From Chloroflexota bacterium (GTDB lineage Bacteria > Chloroflexota > UBA6077 > JACCZL01), in the NCBI GenBank assembly GCA_020845495.1, contig JADLFM010000065.1, positions 1 through 59,578 of the forward strand: a stretch of 59,578 nucleotides of DNA, given 5' to 3'. The position numbers and the translations under genes are program-made. Below the pieces are notes generated by a model that was given only the letters and a program-made list of their open reading frames with translations, had not been told where the DNA came from and ran no database searches. How positions within the stretch are numbered: position 1 is the stretch's first letter; the number at the start of each line of letters is the position of its first letter. This document shows, in pieces, positions 9,771 to 17,986 of the stretch.

Positions 9771-10860
9771 TGGCGGCGCTCGCCAGGACCGGCTCGGGTA
9801 CGGTGTTGACCGGCCGTGGCTGCCCGTTCATGCGGATGCCGTAGCGGGTGTAACGGTTACGATGTCGCCCGCCACCCGTTAAGCCGCGGCGACCGTTCAG
9901 CCCTCGCCCGATAACGGTGCGGATGACGTAGGTCGGTTTGCCCTGGGACTCGAAATAGGTCCGGGTGACCAGTTCGGCCAGGAGCCCCTGGGTGATGAAC
10001 AGCAGGCCAGCCAGGAACATGAACACGCCCATCAACAGGATCGGGTTGCGGTTCGCGCGTACCCCCTCGAAGAAGCGCGCGTACAGGACGACCAGGAACG
10101 ACAGAATGCCAAAGAGGAAGCAGAGCGCCCCGATCAGCCCGAACGCCTGGATCGGTTTGGTCGAGTAGGTGCTGAGGAACTTCAGCGTCATCAGGTCTAG
10201 CAGGACCTTGATCGTCCGATTGATCCCGTACTTCGAGCGGCCGTACTTTCTGGCTCGATGGTTGACGGGCAACTCGGTGACGCTGGCGCCGGCCCAGGCC
10301 GCGTAGGCCGGGATGAAGCGGTGCATCTCGCCGTAGAGCCGGACGTTCTTCAACACGTCGCGGCGGTACGCCTTCAGGGTGCAGCCGTAGTCGTGGAGCT
10401 TGACGCCGCTGACCTTCGAGATCAGCCAGTTCGCGATACGCGACGGCAACTTTCGGTTCAGTGCGCCGTCCTGGCGGTTCTTTCGCCAACCGCTCACCAC
10501 GTCGTACTCGCCCTCTTCGAGGGTGCTGACGAGGCGCGGGATCTCGGCCGGGTCGTTCTGAAGGTCGCCATCCATGAAGATGACGATCTCACCGCGCGAG
10601 GCTTCGAGGCCGGCCGCGAGCGCGGCCGTCTGCCCGAAGTTGCGTCGGAACTGGAGGACGACGACCTCAGGGTGCCGATCCGCGAGTTGCTTCAGGAGGG
10701 GGAAGCTGCCGTCGCGGCTCCCGTCGTCGACGTAAATGATCTCGTAGGGGCGTCCATACCTGACGAGGACGTCCTGTAGCTCGGCGTGGAGTTCCGGGAG
10801 GTTCTCCACTTCGTTGTAGATCGGGATGACGATGGAGAGCACAGGAAAACGTCCGGTCAC
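9742..10860 (-). CDS. GT2 polyprenyl-phosphate glycosyltransferase (DPM1/ArnC/GtrB type)
   Basis: A 372-residue GT-A-fold transferase expected to load a sugar from a nucleotide donor onto a polyprenyl phosphate at the inner membrane face. It has the opening SIVIPIYNEVENLPEL, donor-binding VDDGSRDGS (D45/D46), the DxD site FMDGDLQNDP (D97/D99), and DYGCTLKAYRRDV. Two C-terminal membrane helices (about 232-255 and 268-292) anchor it. An unusual Arg/Gly-rich tail of about 55 residues follows. Start is GTG at 10860. It opens the minus-strand operon with four GT-C genes and has a TATACT box 17 nt upstream of the start. Confidence 0.88.
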   Translation of the reverse strand: MTGRFPVLSIVIPIYNEVENLPELHAELQDVLVRYGRPYEIIYVDDGSRDGSFPLLKQLADRHPEVVVLQFRRNFGQTAALAAGLEASRGEIVIFMDGDLQNDPAEIPRLVSTLEEGEYDVVSGWRKNRQDGALNRKLPSRIANWLISKVSGVKLHDYGCTLKAYRRDVLKNVRLYGEMHRFIPAYAAWAGASVTELPVNHRARKYGRSKYGINRTIKVLLDLMTLKFLSTYSTKPIQAFGLIGALCFLFGILSFLVVLYARFFEGVRANRNPILLMGVFMFLAGLLFITQGLLAELVTRTYFESQGKPTYVIRTVIGRGLNGRRGLTGGGRHRNRYTRYGIRMNGQPRPVNTVPEPVLASAASASGARSHG

Positions 10861-10877
10861 GGTCGGAAGATGGGCGG

Positions 10878-10883
10878 AGTATA
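10878..10883 (-). promoter_or_regulatory. Candidate -10 box of the GT2/GT-C operon
   Basis: On the minus strand the hexamer TATACT lies 17 nt before the GTG start of the GT2 gene, in the divergent gap with the S41 gene. No good -35 hexamer is visible at 16-18 nt distance, so this rests on the -10 alone. Confidence 0.4.
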
Positions 10884-11029
10884 GCGGAAGGCCCGCGCGG
10901 CCGGCCCACGCAGCAAGCGTGCCGGCCCCCTGAAATACGAGCCGTTCGAGCCTGCGGACCGCGTATCATGACCCGAGGGGGCGGCGAGTACGCGATTGAT
11001 CCTCTCGGCGCCCGGAGGACCATGTCAGT

Positions 11030-13336
11030 ATGAACCGCTCCGCTGACGCGAGGGGCCGCGGACCTGTCTGGCGCGGCCGAGCTCTGGCGGCCGCTCTGCT
11101 CCTGGGTGTCATCGCAGTGGTCGTGGCACTGGCGCCCTCGACTGTGCTCGCGCCGCTCTATGGGGACGATGCCCCCGCTGTCGCCGCCAAGGAGACGGCA
11201 ACACAGACATCGACACCCGCGGCAGCGAGCGCCGTAACGCCAACCGCCGTAACGCCGGTCGATGAGGCGACAGAACGGCCGGTCGTCGCCGATGCCAGGG
11301 GCGCGCCCGCTGTGTCGGTCACGGCGCCCGGCTCCGCCTCCTCGAACCCCGAGCTCGCACAGGGGGCCGCGTCGAAGCAACCATCCGTCCAGGCAGCGGC
11401 TGCCTCAGACGCCCGCACTCGAGCCTCGACCACTCAGGCGCCGGCCGCGCGGCAGGCTGGTGCCACCACGAACGATCCGGAGCCAGGGCTGGCGCTGATT
11501 GCCGCTGCCTACAATGCCATCGAAGACCGGTTCTTTCGCCCGGTCGACTCGAAGAAGTTGCTCGGTGCGGCCTGGGACGGTGCGCGGCGCGGCCTGACCG
11601 AGCAGCGGCGGTCGGCCGGTAGCGTTGCGCCACCGGAGTTGACGGGTGACCGGACTGGTGACCTGGCCGCGTTCCAGCAGCAGTACCGTGTCCTTATCGG
11701 CGCTGCGGGCGACGTCGACGCGAACCGTATCGCGATGCTGGCGACCGATGCCCTCGCCGATAGCCTGGCCGAGCAGCACACCGTCTTCTTGCCGCCGGAC
11801 GCGTTCGCGCGCTTCAGGGCCGGCCTCACGAGCGAGCAGGGCCGCGTCGGACTGGGGATCGTCATCCAGGGGCAAGCGGCGCCCTTCACCATTACGCAGG
11901 TGGTCACTGGCGCCCCCGCCGACAAGGCCGGCGTCCTGGCTGGCGACCTGATCGCGGCCGTCGACGGCCAGGATGTCAGCAGCTTAGATCTGCGTGAGTT
12001 GTCTGATCTGCTGCGCGGCGACGCCGGACAGCCGGTCACGCTGACTCTTCAGCGTGGGGTCAGCGCGGCCCAGACGCCCGCGCCGGCGACTTCTGGCGAC
12101 CAGGCTGGCCTCGTCGACGTCACGGTCATTCGAGCGCGCTTCTCTGAGCCGCCCCTGACGATGCGGGTACTCCCCGAGGGCGTGTGCTATCTCCATCTGA
12201 GCGCTTTCCCGGTCTCGTTCATCGTCGGTCCGACCGGCCGGACGATCGGCCAGGACATGGACTACTACCTGGAGCAGTGCGAGCAGGCTGGCGCCAAGGG
12301 CTGGATCATGGACCTACGCGGGAACGGCGGTGGCAACGCCCTCGCTGAGGTGCTCGGCCGATTCATGAATCAGGGGCCAATCCTGGTCGAGCGCGACCGT
12401 GAGGGCGGCCGATACGAGCAGGCGACCGATGGGCACCTGTTTCGAGTCCAGCGGCCGCTGGTCGTGTTGATCGACAGCGGCTCAGCCTCGGCGTCGGAGG
12501 CGTTCGCCTCGGCGATTCAGGAGTACCATCGCGGCGTCGTCATGGGCCAGCGGTCGGCCGGAGCACTCAACACGGCCAACATCATCGAGTTGCCGCTGGA
12601 TGCCGGAATGGAAGTCGCCATTCGTGAGGTCTTTACTGGCATCCAGGAGAAGGTGGTCGACGGGGTCGGGGTCACGCCGGACGTGGCGTTGCGCTTCGAT
12701 CGCGGCTCCTCCACCATCCCTCAGGAAGCGATCGATGCGGCACTGAATCCGCCGGCCGGAGTTGGGCCGCTCCCGGAGGGGCCATCGCAGACTGAGGGCG
12801 TGCTCTCGGACGATGAGTTGAGAACGCGCATCGACCCGGTGCAACTTCAGGCAAGCGACGCTGAGCAGCCTGAGAATCAGGTGATCCGGGGTGAGATGCT
12901 GGTTGACACCCTCAACTACTACGTCAGCGACTTCCCAAGCCTGACGGCCGCCCGTGAGCGGGCGCTTCGCCTCGGCTGGCAGGGTGGGCTGGTACGCTGG
13001 CTTGGAAAGGGATTCCCGCCGCCATTCGCACTGAGCGTTCAGATCTATCGGGATGCTGACGGCGCACACAAGGATCTGAACGAGATCTACGAGCCTGGCG
13101 AGCCCCAGAACCCGAAGCAGTATCGGATCGTCGACTCGCCAGTTCAGCTTGGCGATGAGACGCTGGCCCAGATTGGGACCGGGACGAACGATGGCCGCAT
13201 CTGGATCGCCTGGCGCCGCAATAATGCCGTTTACGTGGTGTCGCAGACCCTGCCGCCGGGCGCCGCGCCAATCTTCGACTCGGTGGCGCGCCTGGCCACG
13301 ATCGTGGATGCGCGGGCTCAGCAACACGCGCCCTGA
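11030..13336 (+). CDS. S41-family (C-terminal processing type) PDZ protease-like protein, catalytic Lys replaced
   Basis: A 768-residue exported protein. An N-terminal membrane helix (about 17-40) is followed by a Thr/Ala/Ser-rich linker to about residue 150. A PDZ domain (about 268-345) has VGLGIVIQG and GAPADKAGVLAGDLIAAVDG. The S41 core contains WIMDLRGNGGGN and the nucleophile motif GSASASEAF (S487 by alignment with Tsp/CtpA). In Ser-Lys S41 proteases a Lys lies 25 residues later in TFGKG; here that stretch reads QRSAGALN, with Ala512. About 190 more residues follow the core, ending in a soluble domain of unknown type. SD-like GGAGG lies 12 nt before the ATG. It may use another dyad, as other S41 branches do, or be inactive. 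Confidence 0.82.
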   Translation: MNRSADARGRGPVWRGRALAAALLLGVIAVVVALAPSTVLAPLYGDDAPAVAAKETATQTSTPAAASAVTPTAVTPVDEATERPVVADARGAPAVSVTAPGSASSNPELAQGAASKQPSVQAAAASDARTRASTTQAPAARQAGATTNDPEPGLALIAAAYNAIEDRFFRPVDSKKLLGAAWDGARRGLTEQRRSAGSVAPPELTGDRTGDLAAFQQQYRVLIGAAGDVDANRIAMLATDALADSLAEQHTVFLPPDAFARFRAGLTSEQGRVGLGIVIQGQAAPFTITQVVTGAPADKAGVLAGDLIAAVDGQDVSSLDLRELSDLLRGDAGQPVTLTLQRGVSAAQTPAPATSGDQAGLVDVTVIRARFSEPPLTMRVLPEGVCYLHLSAFPVSFIVGPTGRTIGQDMDYYLEQCEQAGAKGWIMDLRGNGGGNALAEVLGRFMNQGPILVERDREGGRYEQATDGHLFRVQRPLVVLIDSGSASASEAFASAIQEYHRGVVMGQRSAGALNTANIIELPLDAGMEVAIREVFTGIQEKVVDGVGVTPDVALRFDRGSSTIPQEAIDAALNPPAGVGPLPEGPSQTEGVLSDDELRTRIDPVQLQASDAEQPENQVIRGEMLVDTLNYYVSDFPSLTAARERALRLGWQGGLVRWLGKGFPPPFALSVQIYRDADGAHKDLNEIYEPGEPQNPKQYRIVDSPVQLGDETLAQIGTGTNDGRIWIAWRRNNAVYVVSQTLPPGAAPIFDSVARLATIVDARAQQHAP

Positions 13337-13364
13337 CCAGGCCCTCGATCCAGCCCACCCGGTA

Positions 13365-13405
13365 GACGGCCTTCGTACCTGAAACCGTCAGGTACGAAGG
13401 CCGTC
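13365..13405. terminator. Perfect 18-bp inverted repeat after the S41 gene
   Basis: Arms 13365-13382 and 13388-13405 are perfectly complementary around a 5-nt loop (AACCG). There is no T tract after either arm. It begins 29 nt after the S41 stop codon and probably ends that transcript or protects its 3' end. Confidence 0.6.
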
Positions 13406-13611
13406 CGAGCTCTCAGGGACGTGCGCAACCGCTGGTTCGTGACGATGCTCGACCGACTCGGGGCACTGTCCTCGTCCGCCGACCATCGTCACCATCGGCA
13501 TGCTTTCTGCACCAACCCTTCCTGGCCCATCGACACGGCCTGCCGAGTCTCGTAGCAGCGCACGCCCGGTGTGCGTGCTGCCGTGCCAGCCCCTCCGGGA
13601 GGATTTCAAGC

Positions 13612-14322
13612 ATGGTGGAGAGCAAGAGCCACGACGCCATCAAGGCGTACGTGAGTGACATGTACTCGCTGGAGAGCCACATCGAGGAAGCGCTCGATAG
13701 CCAGCTTCAAAAGAGTGCCGGCAACCCCAAGGCGAACGCCGCAACGCGACGCTTCCATAGCATGGTCAAGAGTCAGCGCGACGAGATGAAGGCGCACCTG
13801 GCCGGCCTTGGCGGTGAGGCCGGGGGAACGCTCCGGAACGCGATCTCGGCCGTGTTTGGGCTGGCAGCCGGCGTCGTCGGTAAGGTGCGCCCCGAGGATG
13901 TCTCGAAGAACCTGCGCGACGACTATACGGCCTTCAATCTCGCGGCGATGGGCTACCACATGCTCTACGGCACTGCGCTGATGCTCGGGTTCTACGAGAC
14001 GGCTATCCTTGCCGAGCGCCACCATCGTAACTACACCGATGCGATTCAGGACATCAATCAGATCATCCTCGACGTCATCGCCTGGGAGTTGAAGCGGGAT
14101 GGCTATACCATCGACGAGAAGGCGATGGACTCGGCGACGAACCAGATGAACGAGGACTGGCGGACCACGGCGCCGAAAAGCGGAGCGATCGTTGTGCCGT
14201 CGGTCGACGCCTCAACGATGACCGATATCGAACAGCCTAACCCGGCGAGTGGCACGTTCGGGGCTGGTGAGACGACGACGCCAGACAGTCCACCCCCGAC
14301 AGACCACGACGCGCCAGGCTGA
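13612..14322 (+). CDS. Ferritin-like protein, DUF892 (YciE/YciF) type
   Basis: A 236-residue soluble, mostly alpha-helical protein. Helices YVSDMYSLESHIEEAL, FHSMVKSQRDEMKAHLAGL, DDYTAFNLAAMGYHMLYG and GFYETAILAERHH have the spacing of Glu and His expected for a four-helix ferritin-like bundle (E...ExxH pairs). The last 60 residues are a disordered, Pro/Thr/Asp-rich tail. DUF892 proteins are linked to stress response, but no reaction is established. A clear SD (GGGAGG) precedes the ATG at 13612. It is a single-gene unit flanked by hairpins at 13365-13405 and 14373-14398. The family assignment rests on pattern only. Confidence 0.6.
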   Translation: MVESKSHDAIKAYVSDMYSLESHIEEALDSQLQKSAGNPKANAATRRFHSMVKSQRDEMKAHLAGLGGEAGGTLRNAISAVFGLAAGVVGKVRPEDVSKNLRDDYTAFNLAAMGYHMLYGTALMLGFYETAILAERHHRNYTDAIQDINQIILDVIAWELKRDGYTIDEKAMDSATNQMNEDWRTTAPKSGAIVVPSVDASTMTDIEQPNPASGTFGAGETTTPDSPPPTDHDAPG

Positions 14323-14372
14323 AGCGGCGGAACTGCCTCAGCCTCCCTGAGGGGAACCCCCTCACCTCCGGG

Positions 14373-14398
14373 CTTCGCTCCCGCGTTCGGGAGCGAAG
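14373..14398. terminator. Hairpin between convergent ferritin-like and HIT genes
   Basis: An 11-bp perfect stem (14373-14383 with 14388-14398) and 4-nt loop CGTT. It lies between two genes that end toward each other, so it could stop transcription from both sides. T runs are lacking. Confidence 0.5.
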
Positions 14399-14414
14399 GC
14401 GTGCGTCGCCCGGC

Positions 14415-14759
14415 TCAGCCCGGCGGCCAGGTGAACGCGCGCCCGCCCAGGATGTGGACGTGCAGGTGTGGCACGCTTTGCTGGGCGTTCGGCCCGGTGT
14501 TCACCACCAGCCGGTAGCCTCCTTCGGCAATACCCTCCTGACGGGCGATCTGGGCGGCCGTCCGAAGGAGCCGGCCGACCAGGCCGTCGTGGCCGTCGTC
14601 GAGGTCGTTCGTCGACGGGATATGCTCGGTCGGAACGACCAGGACGTGGACCGGCGCCTGCGGCTCGATGTCTCGGAAGGCGACGATGGTCTCGTCACGC
14701 CAGACGACGTTGGAAGGGATGGCGCCCGCTACGATGCGGCAGAAGAGGCATTCGTTCAC
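14415..14759 (-). CDS. HIT-family (histidine triad) nucleotide hydrolase, HINT type
   Basis: A 114-residue protein starting with the typical NECLFCRIVAGAIPS, which holds the C-x2-C zinc site of HINT proteins (C4, C7). It ends with the histidine triad HLHVHILGG. Family members remove AMP or similar groups from phosphoramidates and AMP-lysine; the exact substrate is unknown. VVPTEHIPSTNDL supplies the fourth conserved His. The start overlaps the stop of mtaB by 4 nt, so the two are translationally coupled. A hairpin follows its end. Confidence 0.9.
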   Translation of the reverse strand: MNECLFCRIVAGAIPSNVVWRDETIVAFRDIEPQAPVHVLVVPTEHIPSTNDLDDGHDGLVGRLLRTAAQIARQEGIAEGGYRLVVNTGPNAQQSVPHLHVHILGGRAFTWPPG

Positions 14760-16153
14760 GCGATCTCTCCACGAATCCCATCGCCGCTAAGGTCGAGCAG
14801 GCGAACGGGCGTGATGGTGCCTTCGAGGGCGTCGCCGGGCGCGAACACCCGCAGGTAGTTGTCGGTCAGACCGGACCAGACAGCCGGGTGCATGCCAGGC
14901 TCGCATCCAGGTAGATGCGCGTGCTCCTCCCAGAGGACGTCCAGCGTCTGACCGAGGAACCGTTGCCGGTAGGCGGTCCGTAGCTCGGCGTCGAGGGCAC
15001 GCGCCTCATCGCTGCGGCGCTTCTTGACCGGTGGCGGCACGTCGTCCGGGAGGCGCGCGGCGGCTGTACCAGGACGGGCCGAGTAGCGGAAGACGTGCTG
15101 CTCGGCGAAGGCAAGTTTGCGGACAAGCGCCAGGCTGTCGCGGTGCTCGGTGTCGGTCTCGCCCGGGAATCCGATCATCAGGTCGGCGGTGATCGCCACC
15201 TCAGGCATCAATCCCCGGAGCTCCTCGACGAGGCGGTAGAAGTCGCTCGCTCGATACCGGCGTACCATCCGTCGCAGCACGCTATCCGAACCGCTCTGAA
15301 GCGGCAGATGCAGGTGGCGGCACATCCGTCCGTCGCGCCAGAGATCCAGGAAGCCAGCTGGCCAATCCTGAGGTTGAATCGAGGATATCCGGATACGCGG
15401 CATCGACGTCTCCGTCAGGACGCGCTCGACGAGGTTGGTCAGGGTCGGGCCGCGCCCGCGCGTGACGCGGCGAGTGCTCGCATCCCAGTCCGAGCCATAC
15501 GCACCGATCTGGACGCCGGTCAGCACGGCCTCACGGTAGCCGAGGTGATAGAGCACGCGAATCTCGTTGACGATCGCGTCGATCGGGCGGCTCCGCTGCG
15601 GGCCGCGCGCTCGTGGGACGATGCAATAGGTACAGTGGCTGTTACAACCGTCCTGCACCTTGACGAACGCCCGCGCCCGTCGTTCCAGGGCCGGCAGCAG
15701 CGTGATCCAGCCCGGCCGCTCCGACGGGTGGGTCCAGCGGTCCGGCTGCGCGGGGAGCGGCGGCACCACGCCGATATCCGCGAGCCGGCGGATGAGATCG
15801 TCTTTGTCGGCGTTCGGGACGATGAGATCGACGCCGTCGATGGCGGCGACCGCTTCCGGATCGACGCTCGCCGAGCAGCCCGTCGCGACCACGAACCTCG
15901 AGGCGCCGTCAGCACGGGTTTGTCGAATGACGTGGCGGATCGCCTTGCGCGAGGTCTTGTCGCCGTCGGAGGTGACGGTGCAGGTGTTGACGATGGTCAG
16001 ATCGGCGGGCGAGCCGCTGGGGACGATCGTCACGCCAGCCGCTTCGAGGGCCGCGCCCCACTGGCGTAGCTCGCTCTGGTTCACCTTGCAGCCGACCGCG
16101 ACGAGCGCGGCCGTCCGGGCGAAGGGGTGAGCGGGTTGCTTGCTCTCCATCAC
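14756..16153 (-). CDS. mtaB: tRNA t6A37 methylthiotransferase MtaB
   Basis: A 465-residue radical-SAM enzyme that converts t6A37 to ms2t6A37 in tRNAs reading ANN codons. The N-terminal UPF0004 domain has its three cluster cysteines in VGCKVNQSE, NTCTVTSDGD and TGCSAS. The radical-SAM cluster is DGCNSHCTYCIVPRARG (C-x3-C-x2-C). LTGVQIGAYG and LPLQSGSD are typical of the MtaB branch, and a TRAM-like domain closes the protein. GTG at 16153 or ATG at 16150 could start it. A TACGAT box 7 nt upstream suggests a leaderless transcript shared with the HIT gene. Confidence 0.92.
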   Translation of the reverse strand: MMESKQPAHPFARTAALVAVGCKVNQSELRQWGAALEAAGVTIVPSGSPADLTIVNTCTVTSDGDKTSRKAIRHVIRQTRADGASRFVVATGCSASVDPEAVAAIDGVDLIVPNADKDDLIRRLADIGVVPPLPAQPDRWTHPSERPGWITLLPALERRARAFVKVQDGCNSHCTYCIVPRARGPQRSRPIDAIVNEIRVLYHLGYREAVLTGVQIGAYGSDWDASTRRVTRGRGPTLTNLVERVLTETSMPRIRISSIQPQDWPAGFLDLWRDGRMCRHLHLPLQSGSDSVLRRMVRRYRASDFYRLVEELRGLMPEVAITADLMIGFPGETDTEHRDSLALVRKLAFAEQHVFRYSARPGTAAARLPDDVPPPVKKRRSDEARALDAELRTAYRQRFLGQTLDVLWEEHAHLPGCEPGMHPAVWSGLTDNYLRVFAPGDALEGTITPVRLLDLSGDGIRGEIA

Positions 16154-16160
16154 GCCGAAG

Positions 16161-16166
16161 ATCGTA
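16161..16166 (-). promoter_or_regulatory. Candidate -10 of mtaB, leaderless type
   Basis: Minus-strand TACGAT ends 7 nt before the GTG at 16153, so transcription would begin at or next to the start codon. No SD is seen there. The -35 region is weak. Confidence 0.4.
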
Positions 16167-16250
16167 TCAGGAGCGCGTCAGTACCGGGTGAAGGGGCAGA
16201 CGCACGTATACAGCGAGCCAGGACTCCGGCAGGCGCTGTCGGGACACGCT

Positions 16251-17144
16251 TCACGTCGAACTGCGCGTAGCGACGGCAGCGCCGATTCCCACGTCCAGGA
16301 TCGCTGCCGCGCTGCCGTTCGGAGCGGCAATCTCGAGGAAGCCGCTGCTGCCGATCAACGCCACGAGGTCGGTGGACCCCTGAAAGTGCGAGGACAGCCC
16401 GACGATCGCGTGCCCGGCGACGTGAATGACCGGTTCGGGCGGCAGAGCGGCGGCAGTCAGGTTGGTGACCAGAGTGCCGAAGTGGTCGACATGAATGACC
16501 TCACCACGCCCCGCGTCGCCTTCGCGGGATGGGTAGGGGAAGGGGAGCGCCTGGATGGCGTCGACCGCAGTCCCAAGTTCCGCCAGCGCGATACCGCGTG
16601 CCAGATGCGCCGCGATCGGACCGAACAGGTCGCGGCCGTGGAAGGTGGTGCTCACGGTCGGGAGCCAGTAGCGCGGGCAGTCCAGCCTGACCGCGCGAAG
16701 CCCGGGGCCGGTCCGAAGCGTCTCGCCGCCTGCCCCATTGCTGCCTGCCCCATTGGCTGCCGCGACCGCTGGCGCGCCACCCACCCCAGAATCGGACGCC
16801 GCCAGAAGCGAGTTGGGCGGCGGTGACAGGAGCCGCTGGATCGCCCAGGTGAGCAGCCCATTGTCCGGCCCGACGAACGCGCGCCCCGCGACATCGGCGG
16901 CGATGGCAGGCCGACTCGTGCCGACGCCCGGATCGACCACGGCAAGGACCACGGCGTCGGCTGGCAGGTACGGAGCGGCGGCCAGCAGCGCGAACGCCCC
17001 GGCCCGAACGTCCTGGGCCGGGATGTCGTGGGTCAGATCGACGATGGGGGTGCCCGGCGCAATGCCCAGGATGACCGCCTTGACCACGCCGACGTAGGTG
17101 TCGGTCAGGCCGAAGTCGGACAGGAAGAAGAGCGGGCGAGTCAC
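16251..17144 (-). CDS. SAM hydrolase (SAM hydroxide adenosyltransferase, DUF62 family)
   Basis: A 297-residue enzyme related to fluorinase/chlorinase that uses water or hydroxide to split S-adenosylmethionine into adenosine and methionine. The N terminus LFFLSDFGLTDTYVGVVK, VVDPGVGTSRPAI (Asp and Arg of the active triad), VGPDNGLLTWA, the His of TTFHGRDLFGPIAAHLA, and DHFGTLVTNL are all present. The halogenase-specific 20-residue loop is not evident. An Ala/Gly-rich insertion (about 118-140) is unusual. The GTG start overlaps the rsmE stop by 4 nt. Confidence 0.85.
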   Translation of the reverse strand: MTRPLFFLSDFGLTDTYVGVVKAVILGIAPGTPIVDLTHDIPAQDVRAGAFALLAAAPYLPADAVVLAVVDPGVGTSRPAIAADVAGRAFVGPDNGLLTWAIQRLLSPPPNSLLAASDSGVGGAPAVAAANGAGSNGAGGETLRTGPGLRAVRLDCPRYWLPTVSTTFHGRDLFGPIAAHLARGIALAELGTAVDAIQALPFPYPSREGDAGRGEVIHVDHFGTLVTNLTAAALPPEPVIHVAGHAIVGLSSHFQGSTDLVALIGSSGFLEIAAPNGSAAAILDVGIGAAVATRSST

Positions 17145-17986
17145 GGGACCGGCTCCATGTCGCCGGCTTCATAGAGCGCGAGCGCGGCGATGACGGGACC
17201 GGCCGTCTCGGTCCGCAGAATACGGGGTCCGAGCGAAGCCGCGATCGCTCCGGCATCCCGCGCCGCATCGATTTCGAGGTTCGAGAAGCCGCCCTCGGGG
17301 CCGACGAAGATCGAGAGGGTGCTTCCTCTTGGCAGTGTGTCACGGAGGGCTGCCCGCAGCGATCGGGTCCGCTCCCGCTCCCAGGCGATCAGTGTCGGCC
17401 CGCTCGCCAGAGCATGGGTAAGCGCCGCCTGAAACGGGAGCGGCGGCTCGACGGCGGGGATCGTGCCGCGCTCGCTTTGCTCGGCTGCCTCGGTCACGAT
17501 CCGCCGCCAGCGCTCCAGGCGGCGCTCGTCGATGGCGTCACTCTTGGACACGATGCTCCGCTCGCACCAGACGGGTACGAACGTGCTTACTCCCACCTCA
17601 GTCCCCTTCTGGAGCACGACCTCAAACTTCTCACGCAGCACAAGCGCCTGATACAGCACGACCCGCAGCCCTGGCTCGGGGCGGCTCGGTCGTCGCGACT
17701 CCATGTGGCCGCTGACGGCCTGCCCTGAGACCGCCTCCAGGCGCACGATCGCCTCGTTGCCAGTGCCGTCGACGAGCATCACCCGGTCGCCCGTCTGTAG
17801 CCGCAGGACTCGGGCCATCTGATGAGCGAGCGGCCCGGCGAGCGTCACTGCATCGCCGTTCAGGAGGCCCGGTGCAACGAAGAAGCGGTGACGAGCGCGG
17901 CGCTGGATGCCAGCACCGTCGGCCGAGCGCCGAGCGGACGCGCGCGGCCCACGGGCCACGTCAGAGTACTCCGCTGACCCCGTCAT
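17141..17986 (-). CDS. rsmE: 16S rRNA m3U1498 methyltransferase RsmE
   Basis: A SPOUT-fold methyltransferase that modifies U1498 in 16S rRNA. The N-terminal PUA-like part has RHRFFVAPGLLNGDAVTL and MARVLRLQTGDRV. The core has VLREKFEVVLQKGTEVGV, the knot motifs FVGPEGGFSNLEID and LGPRILRTETA, and the signature ending AGPVIAALALYEAGD. ATG at 17986 overlaps prmA by 26 bp. A GTG at 17959, one base after the prmA stop, gives a protein closer to the usual length and may be the true start. It lies in the run dnaJ-prmA-rsmE-SAM hydrolase. Confidence 0.9.
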   Translation of the reverse strand: MTGSAEYSDVARGPRASARRSADGAGIQRRARHRFFVAPGLLNGDAVTLAGPLAHQMARVLRLQTGDRVMLVDGTGNEAIVRLEAVSGQAVSGHMESRRPSRPEPGLRVVLYQALVLREKFEVVLQKGTEVGVSTFVPVWCERSIVSKSDAIDERRLERWRRIVTEAAEQSERGTIPAVEPPLPFQAALTHALASGPTLIAWERERTRSLRAALRDTLPRGSTLSIFVGPEGGFSNLEIDAARDAGAIAASLGPRILRTETAGPVIAALALYEAGDMEPVP

